A stretch of DNA of 64,000 nucleotides from UBA2450 sp045226015 (GCA_045226015.1 JBGVBY010000008.1:1-64000); one strand, 5' to 3'. Shown: positions 17,649 to 26,680, counted from the stretch's first letter. Numbers and translations: made by a program. Notes: a model not told the origin generated them from the sequence alone.

Positions 17649-18583
17649 TGCTTTGGCTATACATCACTCTCGGAGTTGTGGGCGGTATATTAGTGTTTGG
17701 AGTTCTTCCAATCTTTTTAATTGCGAATAAGATTTATTCCGTTTTGTTTGTTAGAACAAATAAGAAAAAATGGAGTAGAACTGTCAGCTGGGATGATGAA
17801 GAACTTAGACAAATGTTCGCAAGTGGGAAATCCTGGGGTGAAAAATATGATGAATACCGTAAAACGGTAATGATCAATTCCTGTGGATTTAATCTAGTCG
17901 CTGAATATTTTGATTTCGGAAACAATAAAACTGTAATTGTTATTCCTGGAAGAATGGAAAGTGGGACATATTCCTATTACTTCTCTGAACCATATAGAAG
18001 AATGGGCTATAACGTCCTTGCAATTGATAACCGTTCACACGGATTAAGTGAAGGAAGATTTAACACTTTAGGCTTGAAGGAATACAAGGACATCCTTAAT
18101 TGGGCTAGATACCTACAAAATAACGAAGGTATTAACCATGTTCTTATTCACGGTATTTGTATTGGATCAGCGACTGGTTTATACGCTTTAATTGATAAAG
18201 ATTGTCCTTCTAACTTAAAGGGATTAATTGCAGAAGGTACTTATACAAGTTTTAAAGAAACATTAGATAACAATCTAAGAAAAAGACATAAACCTGTATT
18301 CCCGTTTTCTCAAATTATCCTAGGAATGATGCATATTGTTAGTGGAAAGAACGTTGTTAAAAATGGTCCTATAAATAAATTTAGTCAACTTGATAAGCCT
18401 GTGTTATTCATGTATTCAAAAGAAGATACATTTGCCACTCATGGAGAAGACTTATATAACTTAGTTAAAGCTCCTAAAAAACTTGTATGGTTCCCTAAAG
18501 GTGTTCATTCACACATCAGAATTCATAACACTGAAAAATATGATGAAACGATAATGGATTTCATCAAAGAGTATATAAAATAA
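17648..18583 (+). CDS. Alpha/beta hydrolase paralogue with cysteine at the nucleophile position
   Basis: 311 residues, same architecture as the gene at 14131: an N-terminal hydrophobic segment (about 4-27) and an alpha/beta-hydrolase core. The nucleophile elbow reads IHGICIGSATG, so Cys171 stands where Ser172 is in the paralogue. Candidate acid and base are the Asp of SKEDTFA and the His of KGVHSHIRIH. Cys nucleophiles occur in dienelactone hydrolases, but in lipase-like members a Ser to Cys change usually slows hydrolysis and may favour acyl transfer. It closes the lipid operon and is followed at once by a terminator. Confidence 0.8.
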   Translation: MLWLYITLGVVGGILVFGVLPIFLIANKIYSVLFVRTNKKKWSRTVSWDDEELRQMFASGKSWGEKYDEYRKTVMINSCGFNLVAEYFDFGNNKTVIVIPGRMESGTYSYYFSEPYRRMGYNVLAIDNRSHGLSEGRFNTLGLKEYKDILNWARYLQNNEGINHVLIHGICIGSATGLYALIDKDCPSNLKGLIAEGTYTSFKETLDNNLRKRHKPVFPFSQIILGMMHIVSGKNVVKNGPINKFSQLDKPVLFMYSKEDTFATHGEDLYNLVKAPKKLVWFPKGVHSHIRIHNTEKYDETIMDFIKEYIK

Positions 18584-18584
18584 A

Positions 18585-18606
18585 ATAGGACTAATGTCCT
18601 ATTTTT
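18585..18606. terminator. Bidirectional terminator
   Basis: ATAGGAC, TAAT and GTCCTAT form the stem, followed by six T. It ends the lipid operon and the convergent rmuC gene. Confidence 0.85.
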
Positions 18607-19805
18607 TATTCTTCTTCTTTTTCTTCGATTTGTTCTATATCGTCGTTTTGTGATATAGCTTCAAACTTCGTGTTAATTCGATTGACTCTATTATCGAGTT
18701 TTTCTCTACTTCTACTTGCCATATCTAGTTGATGAGAGAATGATTCCCACTCTTTAGAGAATTGATTGAATTGTTTACCTAAGAAGTTGAGTTGTTTAGA
18801 GATTTCTCTAACGTTCTTTGCTCTTTCAGCTTCAATTCTTACCATATTAATGGTAACTAAGATTGCTGGAAGAGTACTTGGAGAAGTAAGGATTACTCTT
18901 TTTTCTCTAGCGTATTCAACAACTTCTAAGAGTTCTTGATGGATATAGGCGAATACTCCATCGTTAGGAATGAACATAAGAGCTTCAGGAGCGGTTTTGC
19001 CATCAATGATGTATTTATCTTTAATCGTAGTGATATGGAGTTTAACTGCTCTAGCGAATTGCTTTTTGAATTCTTCTTTTTCTTCGCCTTCACTATTAAG
19101 GACTCTTTCATAGTCAGGGAATGGGAATTTTGAATCAATACAGATCATCTTGTTTGGTTCTGGCATAAAGACAACCGCATCAGCGCGTACATCATTATCA
19201 TCTTTTCCTTTTTTGATTGTGTGTTGTTCTTGATAGCAACCCACAGTATCTCCAAAGACATTATGGAGTACCATTGAAAGTTGATATTCACCATATTGTC
19301 CTCTAGATTGGTTTCCTTCCATAACATTTCTTAATGAAATGACATCTTTAGAAAGGGATTCCATATTCTTTTGAGCTTCATCAATGACTTTAAGACGTTC
19401 TCTAACTTGTGCCATTGTTTCAGAAGTACCTTTAAAGCCTTCTTGGAGTTTATCTTCTACTTTCTTATTAATATCATTCATCTTGGTGGCTAGTTGGTTA
19501 TTAACAAACTCGAATCTAGCGTTAAGTTGTTCAATTATATTTTTTTGGAATCTTTCTAACTTTTCGTTGTTCTTTTCGTTACCGTCCAGATTTGCTTTGT
19601 TGATTTTAGCGATTTCTTCACTAATCAATAAGCGCATATCTTTATCAATATCTTTTTCAATGTTTTTGATTTGTTCAGAGAGAACCGCAAATTCTTTATC
19701 GTTATTAGTGGCAACACCCGTTTCCTTCTTTCTAAGAAGTAAAACGATTGTAACTAATAAGAGAACTAAAACAACACTAGCAATAATAATTAACGCAATT
19801 TCCAT
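18606..19805 (-). CDS. rmuC: RmuC family DNA recombination protein
   Basis: 399 residues. A single N-terminal membrane helix (about 3-24) is followed by a long coiled coil (about 35-150) and a nuclease-like RmuC domain containing VRADAVVFMPEPNKMICIDSKFP in three adjacent parts. RmuC limits rearrangements at inverted repeats in E. coli; its biochemical activity is not established. The C-terminus is very acidic (EQIEEKEEE). It lies nine bases after the aminopeptidase gene on the same strand. Confidence 0.9.
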   Translation of the reverse strand: MEIALIIIASVVLVLLLVTIVLLLRKKETGVATNNDKEFAVLSEQIKNIEKDIDKDMRLLISEEIAKINKANLDGNEKNNEKLERFQKNIIEQLNARFEFVNNQLATKMNDINKKVEDKLQEGFKGTSETMAQVRERLKVIDEAQKNMESLSKDVISLRNVMEGNQSRGQYGEYQLSMVLHNVFGDTVGCYQEQHTIKKGKDDNDVRADAVVFMPEPNKMICIDSKFPFPDYERVLNSEGEEKEEFKKQFARAVKLHITTIKDKYIIDGKTAPEALMFIPNDGVFAYIHQELLEVVEYAREKRVILTSPSTLPAILVTINMVRIEAERAKNVREISKQLNFLGKQFNQFSKEWESFSHQLDMASRSREKLDNRVNRINTKFEAISQNDDIEQIEEKEEE

Positions 19806-19814
19806 ATTTATCTC

Positions 19815-21041
19815 CTATATAGCCCAGTTACCATCTTTGAAGATAGTGGTTTTCTTTCCACTAAAAGAGGTACCAATAATTTCTAAGTCTTTCGTGCCTA
19901 TCATAAAGTCGACATGGATCATAGAATCATTAAGACCCATTGCTTTAGCTTCTTCATTACTTAAGGACGCTCCTCCGTTTGGTAAGAGTTCTTTAAATCC
20001 ATGACCTAAAGCTAGGTGACAGGCTGCATTTTCATCAAACAAGGTTTCATAGAAGAGGACCCCGCTATTACGGATAGGGGAATCATAGGGAACTAAGGCT
20101 ACTTCACCTAACATAGATGCACCTTCATCCATCTTCACCATCTGTTCTAAAAGTTTTTGATTTTTCTTGGCTTTAACTTCAACAACTTTACCGTGTTCAA
20201 AACGAATGGAAAATTCATCGATAAGTTGTCCGTTATAAGAGAGAGGTTTGCTTGAATAAACAATTCCGTCACAGCTTCCTGCAAGTGGAGAGGTAAACAC
20301 TTCTTCGCTTGGAATATTTGGGTTGTAGTCACGTTTATCATCAGTGAATTCTACTCCCCCGCCCCATGCAACATCTTTAATTAATTCGACCTTAAAATTT
20401 GTGCCATTACTAGCTTTATATTCTAAGTACTGTAAATCGAGGCTTTTGAGCAATTTTCTATATTTCATTAGGGATTTGTTATGATTTTCCCAATTTTCTA
20501 TCGCATTTCCATCAACTCTTGACGTTGATAAAATTGCCTCCCAAAGCTTTTCAATTGCTTGTTCTTTTTCTAGTTTTGGAAAGACCTTTTTGGCCCATTC
20601 TTCGCTAGGTACAGCAGCGATACACCACTTATATCTTCCATCCATTAAATCTCTATATGGTTTGATCTTTTTTCTAAATTTCATCGTGGATTTTGAAAGG
20701 ACACTTTGCTTGATTCCTTTAAATGCATCAGGGTCATCAGAAATAATATGAAGTATGCTTGGAAGATGCTTCACCATGTACTTATATTCACTAATCGTGT
20801 ATTCAGGAACCTTACATAATTCTTTAAGGTTCATGTATTGATAGTTGAGTTTACTAATTTTGTCATCAGAGAAATCTACTCTAACTTTTTTAGCGCCTCT
20901 TTTATAGCATTCTTCTACTACGAGTCTTACAAATTCAATTTGAGAGAGTTGACAATTGATCCAAACTTCTTCTCCTGGTAGAACTTTAATACCTTTCGCT
21001 GCTAGTAAAGACGCATATTCTTGTAATCTTGATAATTCCAT
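19815..21041 (-). CDS. M29 family metallo-aminopeptidase
   Basis: 408 residues, matching AmpS/AmpT-type aminopeptidases with two divalent metal ions. The C-terminal half holds the metal-binding region, with Glu of DEGASMLGEV, His of CHLALGHGF and Asp of HVDFMIG as likely ligands. The reaction is removal of N-terminal residues from peptides in the cytoplasm. AAGGAG before the ATG at 21041 supports the start. It is probably co-transcribed with rmuC. Confidence 0.9.
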   Translation of the reverse strand: MELSRLQEYASLLAAKGIKVLPGEEVWINCQLSQIEFVRLVVEECYKRGAKKVRVDFSDDKISKLNYQYMNLKELCKVPEYTISEYKYMVKHLPSILHIISDDPDAFKGIKQSVLSKSTMKFRKKIKPYRDLMDGRYKWCIAAVPSEEWAKKVFPKLEKEQAIEKLWEAILSTSRVDGNAIENWENHNKSLMKYRKLLKSLDLQYLEYKASNGTNFKVELIKDVAWGGGVEFTDDKRDYNPNIPSEEVFTSPLAGSCDGIVYSSKPLSYNGQLIDEFSIRFEHGKVVEVKAKKNQKLLEQMVKMDEGASMLGEVALVPYDSPIRNSGVLFYETLFDENAACHLALGHGFKELLPNGGASLSNEEAKAMGLNDSMIHVDFMIGTKDLEIIGTSFSGKKTTIFKDGNWAI

Positions 21042-21115
21042 ATGTTAAAACTCCTTTACGCATTTTCTATTGTATTATTTTTCTAAATATAAAAAAATAA
21101 ATACGAGAAAAAAAT

Positions 21116-21967
21116 ATGAGTGACGGAAATAAGCATATCGATGAGTTTGAAAAAAGCTTATCTACAACTTATAGACGCGGTTTATGGTCTAGGTTTGTTA
21201 AAGGCTTAAAAGAATATGAGCTTCTTTCTCCCGGAGACAAAGTCTGTGTCTGCATAAGTGGTGGAAAAGATTCAATGTGCATGGCGAAGCTATTCATGCT
21301 TTTAAAACGTCATTCTGATTTTGATTTTGATGTTCATTTCCTGGTTATGAATCCAGGTTATAACAAAAAGAATTTTGATCTCGTTAAAAAGAACATCAAG
21401 AAACTTCATATTCCTGCAACATTTATTAAAACTGATATCTTTGAAATCGCTAATCTTAAGGACGAAAAGAATCCATGTTTTATGTGCGCGAGAATGAGAA
21501 GAGGAGCCTTATACACCGCCGCTAAGAATTTGGGTTGTAATAAAATCGCTTTAGGACATCACTATGATGATGTTATAGAAACAACCCTAATGAATATGCT
21601 CAATAGTGGTTCTTTTCAAACAATGCTCCCTAAACTTCATAGCACTAACTTTGAAGGTATGGAACTAATTAGACCGATGTACTTTATTAGAGAAAAAGAT
21701 ATTGTTGCATGGAGTAGACATCATAACCTTGAATTTATTCAATGTGCTTGTAAGTTTACTGAAGAAACTCATGATGATGAAAATAGAAGCATGAGAAAGT
21801 TCACTAAAAACTTAATTAAAGAATTAAAGAAAGAAATACCTCAAGTAGAGCAAAACATCTTCATGTCTGCTTCTAACGTCACCTTAGATATGATTCTTGG
21901 GTATCGTAATAAAGGTGAGTTACATACTTTTATAGAAAGATATAACAAAGAAAAAGGAGAGAAATAA
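21116..21967 (+). CDS. TtcA-type tRNA 2-thiocytidine synthetase family protein
   Basis: 283 residues of the PP-loop ATPase superfamily. The ATP loop is CISGGKDSM, and a cysteine pair, CFMC, lies in the segment NPCFMCARMRRG typical of TtcA-like iron-sulfur enzymes. A third cysteine region reads IQCACKF. TtcA adds sulfur to C32 of some tRNAs; related proteins have other thiolation targets, so the exact tRNA position is uncertain. The gene is a single unit that ends in a hairpin overlapping its stop. Confidence 0.82.
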   Translation: MSDGNKHIDEFEKSLSTTYRRGLWSRFVKGLKEYELLSPGDKVCVCISGGKDSMCMAKLFMLLKRHSDFDFDVHFLVMNPGYNKKNFDLVKKNIKKLHIPATFIKTDIFEIANLKDEKNPCFMCARMRRGALYTAAKNLGCNKIALGHHYDDVIETTLMNMLNSGSFQTMLPKLHSTNFEGMELIRPMYFIREKDIVAWSRHHNLEFIQCACKFTEETHDDENRSMRKFTKNLIKELKKEIPQVEQNIFMSASNVTLDMILGYRNKGELHTFIERYNKEKGEK

Positions 21968-21982
21968 ATCTCTCCATTTTTA
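21954..21982. terminator. Bidirectional terminator overlapping the ttcA-like stop
   Basis: GGAGAG (21956-21961) and CTCTCC (21970-21975) form the stem; ATTTTTA follows on the plus strand and TTTTTCTTTG on the minus strand, where it also serves hypA. Confidence 0.7.
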
Positions 21983-22324
21983 TTGGACTTTGACGTTTTT
22001 AATCATCACGTCTTTTCCAGTAACTAAATATGTATTTGTGGAATGGCAATATGGACATTCTTTTCCATACTCAGTTGTGGAATATGTTTTTTTGCAATCT
22101 TCACAGAATGTGATTCCCTGAATAATGATGAGATTGAGTTTACAATCCTTCATATATTCAGTTCTCTTTTTAGCCCATTCAAAGGCATCAACGAAATATT
22201 CTTTAACTACTCCTGAAACTTCTCCAACTTCAAGAGTGAGTTCAACAACTTTTTCAACCTTTTGAGTTTTTGCTAAATCTTCGATTTGCTTAATTACGTG
22301 GACGACAATCCCTAACTCATGCAT
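21980..22324 (-). CDS. hypA: Hydrogenase/nickel enzyme maturation protein HypA
   Basis: 114 residues, the family length. It starts MHELG, and the His and Glu at positions 2-3 form part of the nickel site. A zinc knuckle of two cysteine pairs (CEDC and CPYC) lies near residues 73-95. HypA passes nickel to hydrogenase or urease precursors together with HypB. It overlaps the oxidoreductase gene by eight bases (ATGCATGA) and shares its transcript. No nickel hydrogenase, urease or other HypC-F gene is in the window. Confidence 0.92.
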   Translation of the reverse strand: MHELGIVVHVIKQIEDLAKTQKVEKVVELTLEVGEVSGVVKEYFVDAFEWAKKRTEYMKDCKLNLIIIQGITFCEDCKKTYSTTEYGKECPYCHSTNTYLVTGKDVMIKNVKVQ

Positions 22325-25211
22325 CGACTGCGTATCCTGTATCTGGAAGATCTTTCTTTACTGCTTTATAGTGTTTCTTCCACGCTTTACGTTTCTTTCT
22401 CATTTCACGTGCTTCTTTGCTACCTGAATGGAAGAGAATCTTGAATTCACGTTTAAGAGCGTATTTGAGTAGTCCTCCAACTTTCTTTTCCGCTTTACGC
22501 ATATTAGAACATTCTGGATGATCTCTAACTAAATGAATCGCGTCAAATTTACATTTGGTTGTACAGATACCACATCCGATACACTTGTGTGGGTCAACAT
22601 GCGCTGCTCCACAAGATAAGCATCTAGCAGTTTCAATCTTAACTTGCTCTTCAGTTAATGTTCCATGAGCATCTTTAAAGGAGTTCTTGTAATCGATTGA
22701 TTCATCCATTGGACTCTCTTGTCTACCAGCGTCATCATAACCAGGAAGAGTAATATCTTCTTTATTGAGTGGAGTGAATCCACGATGGTTAAATGCGATA
22801 GTTGGGTGCGCGTCTGGACGAACGTGTCTTGCTAATGCATCAGCAACTTCGTGTCCGGCAGCGATCGCGTTAATAACGAATTTAGGACCGGTGAAGACAT
22901 CTCCTCCAACGAAGATATCGTCATCAGCGGTTTGATATGTGACTTTGTCAGCAAGTGGATAATTTCCATGCCAGTAAGTAACTTTACTTCCTTTAAGTAA
23001 GTCACCCCAGACGATTTCTTGTCCGATAGCGAAGATAACTTTATCAGCCTTAACTTCTTTGACTTCGTTTTCGTCATATTTAGGAGCGAATTTGCCGTTC
23101 TCGTCAAAGACGGAGACACATTTCTTAAAGACGATAGAAGTAACTTCGCCTTTAGAGTTAACTTTGAGTTCTTTTGGTCCCCAACCATTGAAGATCTTAA
23201 CATCTTCTTCTAAAGCCTCTTTAACTTCTTCGTTAGTTGCCGGCATATGGTCTTTATCTTCTAAGCAGAACATAGAGACATTGGCGGCTTTTAATCTATG
23301 AGCAGTTCTCACACAGTCAATGGCAACATTACCTCCACCAACGACGACAACATCACCTTTAAATTCTTCTTTCTTATCAAAGACGGATTTAAGGTAATTT
23401 ACTGCGATATCGGTTCCTTTAGCATTGTCATTTGGTACTCCTGGGCGTTTTCCACCTTGGCAACCAATGGCGACATAGAAGGCTTTATATCCTTGTTTTT
23501 TGAGTTCTTCGATGGTGATGTCTTTACCAACTTCGACTCCACATTTAATCTCAGCGCCTAATTCTTTGATTACATCAATCTCAGCGTCGATAACATCTTT
23601 TTCAAGTTTATAGGAAGGAATGCCATACATCATCATTCCGCCAGGTCTCTTTTCTTTTTCAAAGACAGTTGGCTTAAATCCCATTAAGCAGAGGAAGTAG
23701 GCTGCGGATAATCCAGCAGGACCGGCTCCGATAATGGCAATCTTTTCATCGAATTTACCATATGTAGAGGCAACGATCTTTTCGGGAATATATCTCTTCT
23801 TAAAATTAATTTCTAAATCAGCGACGAATTTCTTAACTGCGTCAATAGAAACTGGCCTATCGATTAAACCTCTAGTACAGGCGTCTTCACATTTTTTATT
23901 ACAAACACGACCACAGACTGCTGGGAATGGATTTTGTGTTTTGATTAACGCTAAAGCCTCGTCATATTTTCCCTCTTTAGCTTTTTGTAAATAACCTTGA
24001 ACTGGGACGTGAGCTGGACAAGCTACTTTACAAGGAGCGGTACCGGTTTCGTAGGTATCGTGTCTTCTAGCAGTGTCTCTATAGTTTTCATCCCAAGCAT
24101 ATTTACCCCATTTTAGTTTATCTGGTAATGGTGCTTCTGGATATTTCATCTCAGAGCCATCTTTCTTACATAATTTTTGTCCGAGTTTAACAGCACCTGA
24201 TGGACAGTTTTCAACACACATACCACAGGCAACACAGCTAGTAGTAGTAACTTTCGCGGTATAGGCACTTCTTTCAAGGTTAGGTGTATTGAAAAGTAAG
24301 GCTGTTCTTAAAGCGTTACAGATTTTAACGTCACAGTTACAAATATCGAAAATTTTATTTTCACCATCGATGTTTGTGATTTGATGGACAAAGCCATTCT
24401 TTTCGGCGAGTTCAAAGATTTCTAACGCTCTTTCTTTGGTGATGAAGTGAGCTCTACCTGTTTCAACAGTGTAGTCTGCCATATCACCGAATTGGATACA
24501 CCAATCATCAATATCATCAATACAGCCATCGCCTAACATATTTCTACTAGCTCTACATGAACAAATACCAGCGGAGATATGTCCTTCGTATTTTCTCATC
24601 CAGTGGGAGATATGTTCAATATCTAAAGATTCTTGTTCGTTTTCAATGGCTTTTTCTACTGGGATGACGTGCATACCAACACCGTCTCCTCCAGGAGGAA
24701 TCATTTCTGTAACTCCGGCAAGAGGAACGAAAGTCATTCTTTCAAAGAAAGAAGCAACAGCAGGATTCTTTGCAATTCTATCCACTGTGGAGTTCATTAA
24801 CTCTGCACTTCCAGGAACAAAGAAAGATAACATGTATCTTTTAACTTTTGGTTTGTCTTCAAGTGGATGATCCCATGCATAGTTATCGCCATAGTCGTAT
24901 TCGATGATACCGATGACTGACATTTCATCTAATAACTTTTGAAGTTCTTCTGGTTTTAGTTCTTTGTTCATTTCAAGAAGCTCTTCAAAAACATAATGTT
25001 TTCTTTGCTTCATCTTGAGCAAAACATCAATCATTGGTTCAGTTAAGACTTCTCTTAATCCCCAATATTCAGGATCGGTTGTTTTTACACCTTTTAATTT
25101 GTGTGGGACAACGTCTGTAATTTTCTTGGCGAGTTTACAAAGTTTCTTTTCGTAACTGTAGCCTTGTTCTCCTTCATATTTGGAGACGATTTTTTTGTTC
25201 TTCTCTGGCAT
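22317..25211 (-). CDS. Large FAD/NAD(P)-dependent iron-sulfur oxidoreductase
   Basis: 964 residues in several modules. N-terminal part (about 1-310) has a winged-helix-like start and cysteine-rich segments (CSCRASRN, CNCDVKIC). A ferredoxin motif CVACGMCVENCP follows near 330. Next is the GltD/dihydropyrimidine-dehydrogenase-type cluster domain (CKVACPAHVPVQGY, CGRVCNKKCEDAC). Then comes the FAD site (IIGAGPAGLSAAY), the NAD(P) site (VVVGGGNVAIDC) and a second ferredoxin motif, CIGCGICTTKC, near 890. A basic tail ends the protein. The modules suggest electron transfer between NAD(P)H and ferredoxin-like partners. It sits between hypA and hypB with overlaps or a one-base gap, so a link to a hydrogenase is likely (inference). 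Confidence 0.85.
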   Translation of the reverse strand: MPEKNKKIVSKYEGEQGYSYEKKLCKLAKKITDVVPHKLKGVKTTDPEYWGLREVLTEPMIDVLLKMKQRKHYVFEELLEMNKELKPEELQKLLDEMSVIGIIEYDYGDNYAWDHPLEDKPKVKRYMLSFFVPGSAELMNSTVDRIAKNPAVASFFERMTFVPLAGVTEMIPPGGDGVGMHVIPVEKAIENEQESLDIEHISHWMRKYEGHISAGICSCRASRNMLGDGCIDDIDDWCIQFGDMADYTVETGRAHFITKERALEIFELAEKNGFVHQITNIDGENKIFDICNCDVKICNALRTALLFNTPNLERSAYTAKVTTTSCVACGMCVENCPSGAVKLGQKLCKKDGSEMKYPEAPLPDKLKWGKYAWDENYRDTARRHDTYETGTAPCKVACPAHVPVQGYLQKAKEGKYDEALALIKTQNPFPAVCGRVCNKKCEDACTRGLIDRPVSIDAVKKFVADLEINFKKRYIPEKIVASTYGKFDEKIAIIGAGPAGLSAAYFLCLMGFKPTVFEKEKRPGGMMMYGIPSYKLEKDVIDAEIDVIKELGAEIKCGVEVGKDITIEELKKQGYKAFYVAIGCQGGKRPGVPNDNAKGTDIAVNYLKSVFDKKEEFKGDVVVVGGGNVAIDCVRTAHRLKAANVSMFCLEDKDHMPATNEEVKEALEEDVKIFNGWGPKELKVNSKGEVTSIVFKKCVSVFDENGKFAPKYDENEVKEVKADKVIFAIGQEIVWGDLLKGSKVTYWHGNYPLADKVTYQTADDDIFVGGDVFTGPKFVINAIAAGHEVADALARHVRPDAHPTIAFNHRGFTPLNKEDITLPGYDDAGRQESPMDESIDYKNSFKDAHGTLTEEQVKIETARCLSCGAAHVDPHKCIGCGICTTKCKFDAIHLVRDHPECSNMRKAEKKVGGLLKYALKREFKILFHSGSKEAREMRKKRKAWKKHYKAVKKDLPDTGYAVDA

Positions 25212-25212
25212 G

Positions 25213-25887
25213 TTAGTTCTCCTTCCAGTGTTGAATCTTATTTATAAAATAGGCTTTAACTTTATCAATGTTTTCACCTGTTTTAGCGCTTATTGGAATG
25301 ATAGTAGCGTTCTTATTTCTAAGATGGATATTTTCTTCACATTTCTTTAGGTCGAAGTTGAAGTAGCCTAATGCATCCATTTTATTGATGATAACGAGAT
25401 CACATTTTTCAAATATTAAAGGATATTTAAGTGGCTTATCATCACCCTCAGGGATTGAGAGGATCATGACGTCTAGACTTGCTCCGGTATCAAATTCAGC
25501 AGGACAAACTAGGTTACCAACATTTTCTAGAAATACGAGATCGAGATCATCTATTCCGATTTCATCAAGGCCACTTTTAGTCATTCCAGCATCTAAATGG
25601 CACATTCCCGATGTATGAATTTGAATCGACTTAACTCCGGTGTTTTTAGCAATGCTAATCGCATCAACATCGCTATCTATGTCAGCTTCCATGACTCCAA
25701 TTCTAAGTTCATCTTTTAAAGAATTGATGAGTTTAGTCAGAGTGGTGGTTTTACCTGCCCCAGGAGAAGACATGAGATTAACTAAAAATGTACCTTTATC
25801 TTTAAGATAATCTCTTAGTAAATCAGCTTCTAAATCATTATCAGCATATGCTGAACGATTAACGATTATAGTTTTGATTTCCGACAT
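25213..25887 (-). CDS. hypB: Hydrogenase nickel incorporation GTPase HypB
   Basis: 224 residues. The GTPase P-loop is SSPGAGKTT, switch region MEADIDSD, and the guanine motif is NKMD. Metal-binding Cys and His lie in SGMCHLD, with a further Cys in NLVCPAEFDTG. The N-terminal CxxCGC nickel motif of E. coli HypB is absent, as in many Firmicutes. It hydrolyses GTP to drive nickel delivery with HypA. It is the first gene of a hypB-oxidoreductase-hypA operon and faces a second hypB across 93 bases. Confidence 0.95.
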   Translation of the reverse strand: MSEIKTIIVNRSAYADNDLEADLLRDYLKDKGTFLVNLMSSPGAGKTTTLTKLINSLKDELRIGVMEADIDSDVDAISIAKNTGVKSIQIHTSGMCHLDAGMTKSGLDEIGIDDLDLVFLENVGNLVCPAEFDTGASLDVMILSIPEGDDKPLKYPLIFEKCDLVIINKMDALGYFNFDLKKCEENIHLRNKNATIIPISAKTGENIDKVKAYFINKIQHWKEN

Positions 25888-25980
25888 AAATATTATTTAT
25901 AGTTTGCATATTTATCTTATAAGAAAAAAATAAATAATTGAAACAATTTATTATATCTTTGATAAAATAATCATGGACCT
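25888..25980. promoter_or_regulatory. Divergent promoter region between two hypB genes
   Basis: 93 AT-rich bases drive both hypB copies. On the plus strand TTGAAA (25938-25943) and TAAAAT (25963-25968) are the best promoter boxes, 19 bp apart. I saw no clear nickel-regulator dyad. Confidence 0.45.
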
Positions 25981-26652
25981 ATGGATTACCAAGTTATCAA
26001 AGTTAAGGAAGATGTTCTTGCTCAAAATGACAAAATAGCAAGCAGTCTTCGTAAAAAATTAAAAGATAAAAGAGTTTATTTTATAAATGTGATGGCTTCT
26101 CCTGGTAGTGGGAAGACTACTTTACTTATTAACTTAATCAATCGTCTTAAACACAAATACCGCATTGGTGTTCTTGAAGCCGATATTGATAGTGAAGTAG
26201 ATGCTTTAAAAGTAAGTGAAGCATGTAATATAAAAACTATTCAAGTTCATACTTCTGGAGCATGTCACTTAACCGCTCAAATGGTGGATGACGCTTTATC
26301 ATCTTTTGGAGTTAATGATTTAGATTTAGTTATCTTAGAGAATATTGGTAATCTTGTTTGTCCTGCTGAGTTTGATACAGGTAGCAATATTAACATGATG
26401 CTTCTATCAGTGCCCGAAGGACATGATAAACCATTAAAGTATCCTCTTATGTTTCAAGTGAGTAATATTGCAGTTATTACAAAGATTGACACTCTCCCTG
26501 TGTTTGATTTTGATTTTAATAAATGTGTAGAATATATTCATAGAAGAAACAAAGACGCGAAAGTTTTTAAGGTCTCATCAATAAAAAATGAAGGCATTGA
26601 TGAGCTTGAACAGTATATTGATTCATTGATTAAGAAGGAGTTTGATATTTAA
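25981..26652 (+). CDS. hypB: Second HypB-like nickel GTPase
   Basis: 223 residues, clearly a paralogue of the gene at 25213. It keeps the P-loop (ASPGSGKTT), LEADIDSEVDA, the metal site SGACHLT and NLVCPAEFDTG, while the guanine motif is TKID in place of NKMD. The change of Asn to Thr in this motif occurs in other GTPases but may alter nucleotide affinity. There is no Shine-Dalgarno and the start lies 12 bases after a -10 box. Two HypB proteins may serve two nickel enzymes or form an unequal pair; neither is shown. Confidence 0.9.
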   Translation: MDYQVIKVKEDVLAQNDKIASSLRKKLKDKRVYFINVMASPGSGKTTLLINLINRLKHKYRIGVLEADIDSEVDALKVSEACNIKTIQVHTSGACHLTAQMVDDALSSFGVNDLDLVILENIGNLVCPAEFDTGSNINMMLLSVPEGHDKPLKYPLMFQVSNIAVITKIDTLPVFDFDFNKCVEYIHRRNKDAKVFKVSSIKNEGIDELEQYIDSLIKKEFDI

Positions 26653-26671
26653 TCTAAAGATTAAATAAAAT
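26642..26671 (+). promoter_or_regulatory. Promoter of the glycosyltransferase gene, probably leaderless
   Basis: TTGATA (26642-26647), 18 bp, TAAAAT (26666-26671), then nine bases to the ATG at 26681. No ribosome site is present. The -35 box overlaps the end of the hypB paralogue. Confidence 0.5.
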
Positions 26672-26680
26672 TAAATTTGT

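Noticed and set aside
18936..20004. Plus-strand open frames across rmuC and the aminopeptidase
   Set aside because: They are reverse-strand shadows; Ser/Leu-rich products without any recognisable domain.
22317..25211. The large oxidoreductase as dihydropyrimidine dehydrogenase partner of the 38 kb operon
   Set aside because: It lacks the PreA-type substrate barrel, is 13 kb away and is embedded in a hyp operon; only the flavin core is related.
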